A DNA stretch of 5,404 nucleotides, taken from Clostridiales bacterium (GTDB lineage: Bacteria; Bacillota; Clostridia; Christensenellales; Pumilibacteraceae). A program made the translations under genes and the position numbers. A model generated the notes under the pieces. That model was given only the letters and a program-made list of their open reading frames with translations. It was not told the DNA's origin and made no database searches. Positions 5,403 to 5,404 of this stretch are shown here, in pieces; positions within the stretch are counted from its first letter, which is position 1; each line of letters begins with the position of its first letter. Location of the stretch: assembly GCA_003533505.1 (NCBI GenBank), contig DQGD01000007.1:1-5404 (forward strand), in the 5' to 3' direction.

Positions 5403-5404
5403 GG

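Overview
The window looks like chromosomal DNA of a low-to-moderate GC Gram-positive bacterium of the Bacillota, most likely a Clostridia-type gut organism. The signs are AGGAGG-type ribosome binding sites, consensus sigma-A promoters, a VTAC lipobox lipoprotein, a clostridial-style cyclomaltodextrinase and a mobile-element Cys-rich KTR protein. This assignment is inferred from style and is not proven. The theme is starch or maltodextrin use, next to a scar of mobile DNA.

Positions 1-670 hold gene remains on the + strand. They are a tyrosine integrase cut off just after its first catalytic arginine (1-396), a tiny zinc-ribbon 'Cys-rich KTR' gene (390-530), and the last 46 or so residues of a CBM20 starch-binding domain (529-669) whose parent enzyme is missing. 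A good intrinsic terminator for the opposite strand follows (669-702).

Positions 708-1829 (- strand) encode a LacI-family regulator with two complete LacI-type helix-turn-helix domains in tandem, exactly 60 residues apart, before a single effector domain. Its promoter (TTGACA, 17 bp, TATGAT) puts the predicted transcription start on the A of ATG 1829, so the mRNA is predicted to be leaderless.

The divergent control region (1830-2020) contains a nearly perfect sigma-A promoter with an extended -10 for the + strand operon. It also has three related operator-like sequences built on AATCGG. One lies between the two promoters. The other two sit side by side over the + strand start site, a layout that suits a regulator with doubled DNA-binding heads.

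Positions 2021-5402 (+ strand) form an apparent two-gene operon. The first gene encodes a 556-residue surface lipoprotein with one InlB/Listeria-Bacteroides-type repeat and three diverged beta-rich modules, a candidate starch-binding protein. A 67-bp gap with a strong GNRA-capped hairpin follows. The second gene encodes a cytosolic GH13 enzyme of the neopullulanase/cyclomaltodextrinase/maltogenic amylase type with a CBM34-like N-terminus and all catalytic residues. The working model is that the lipoprotein captures glucan at the surface, a transporter outside the window imports oligosaccharides, the GH13 enzyme hydrolyses them inside, and the double-headed LacI regulator controls the operon and perhaps itself.
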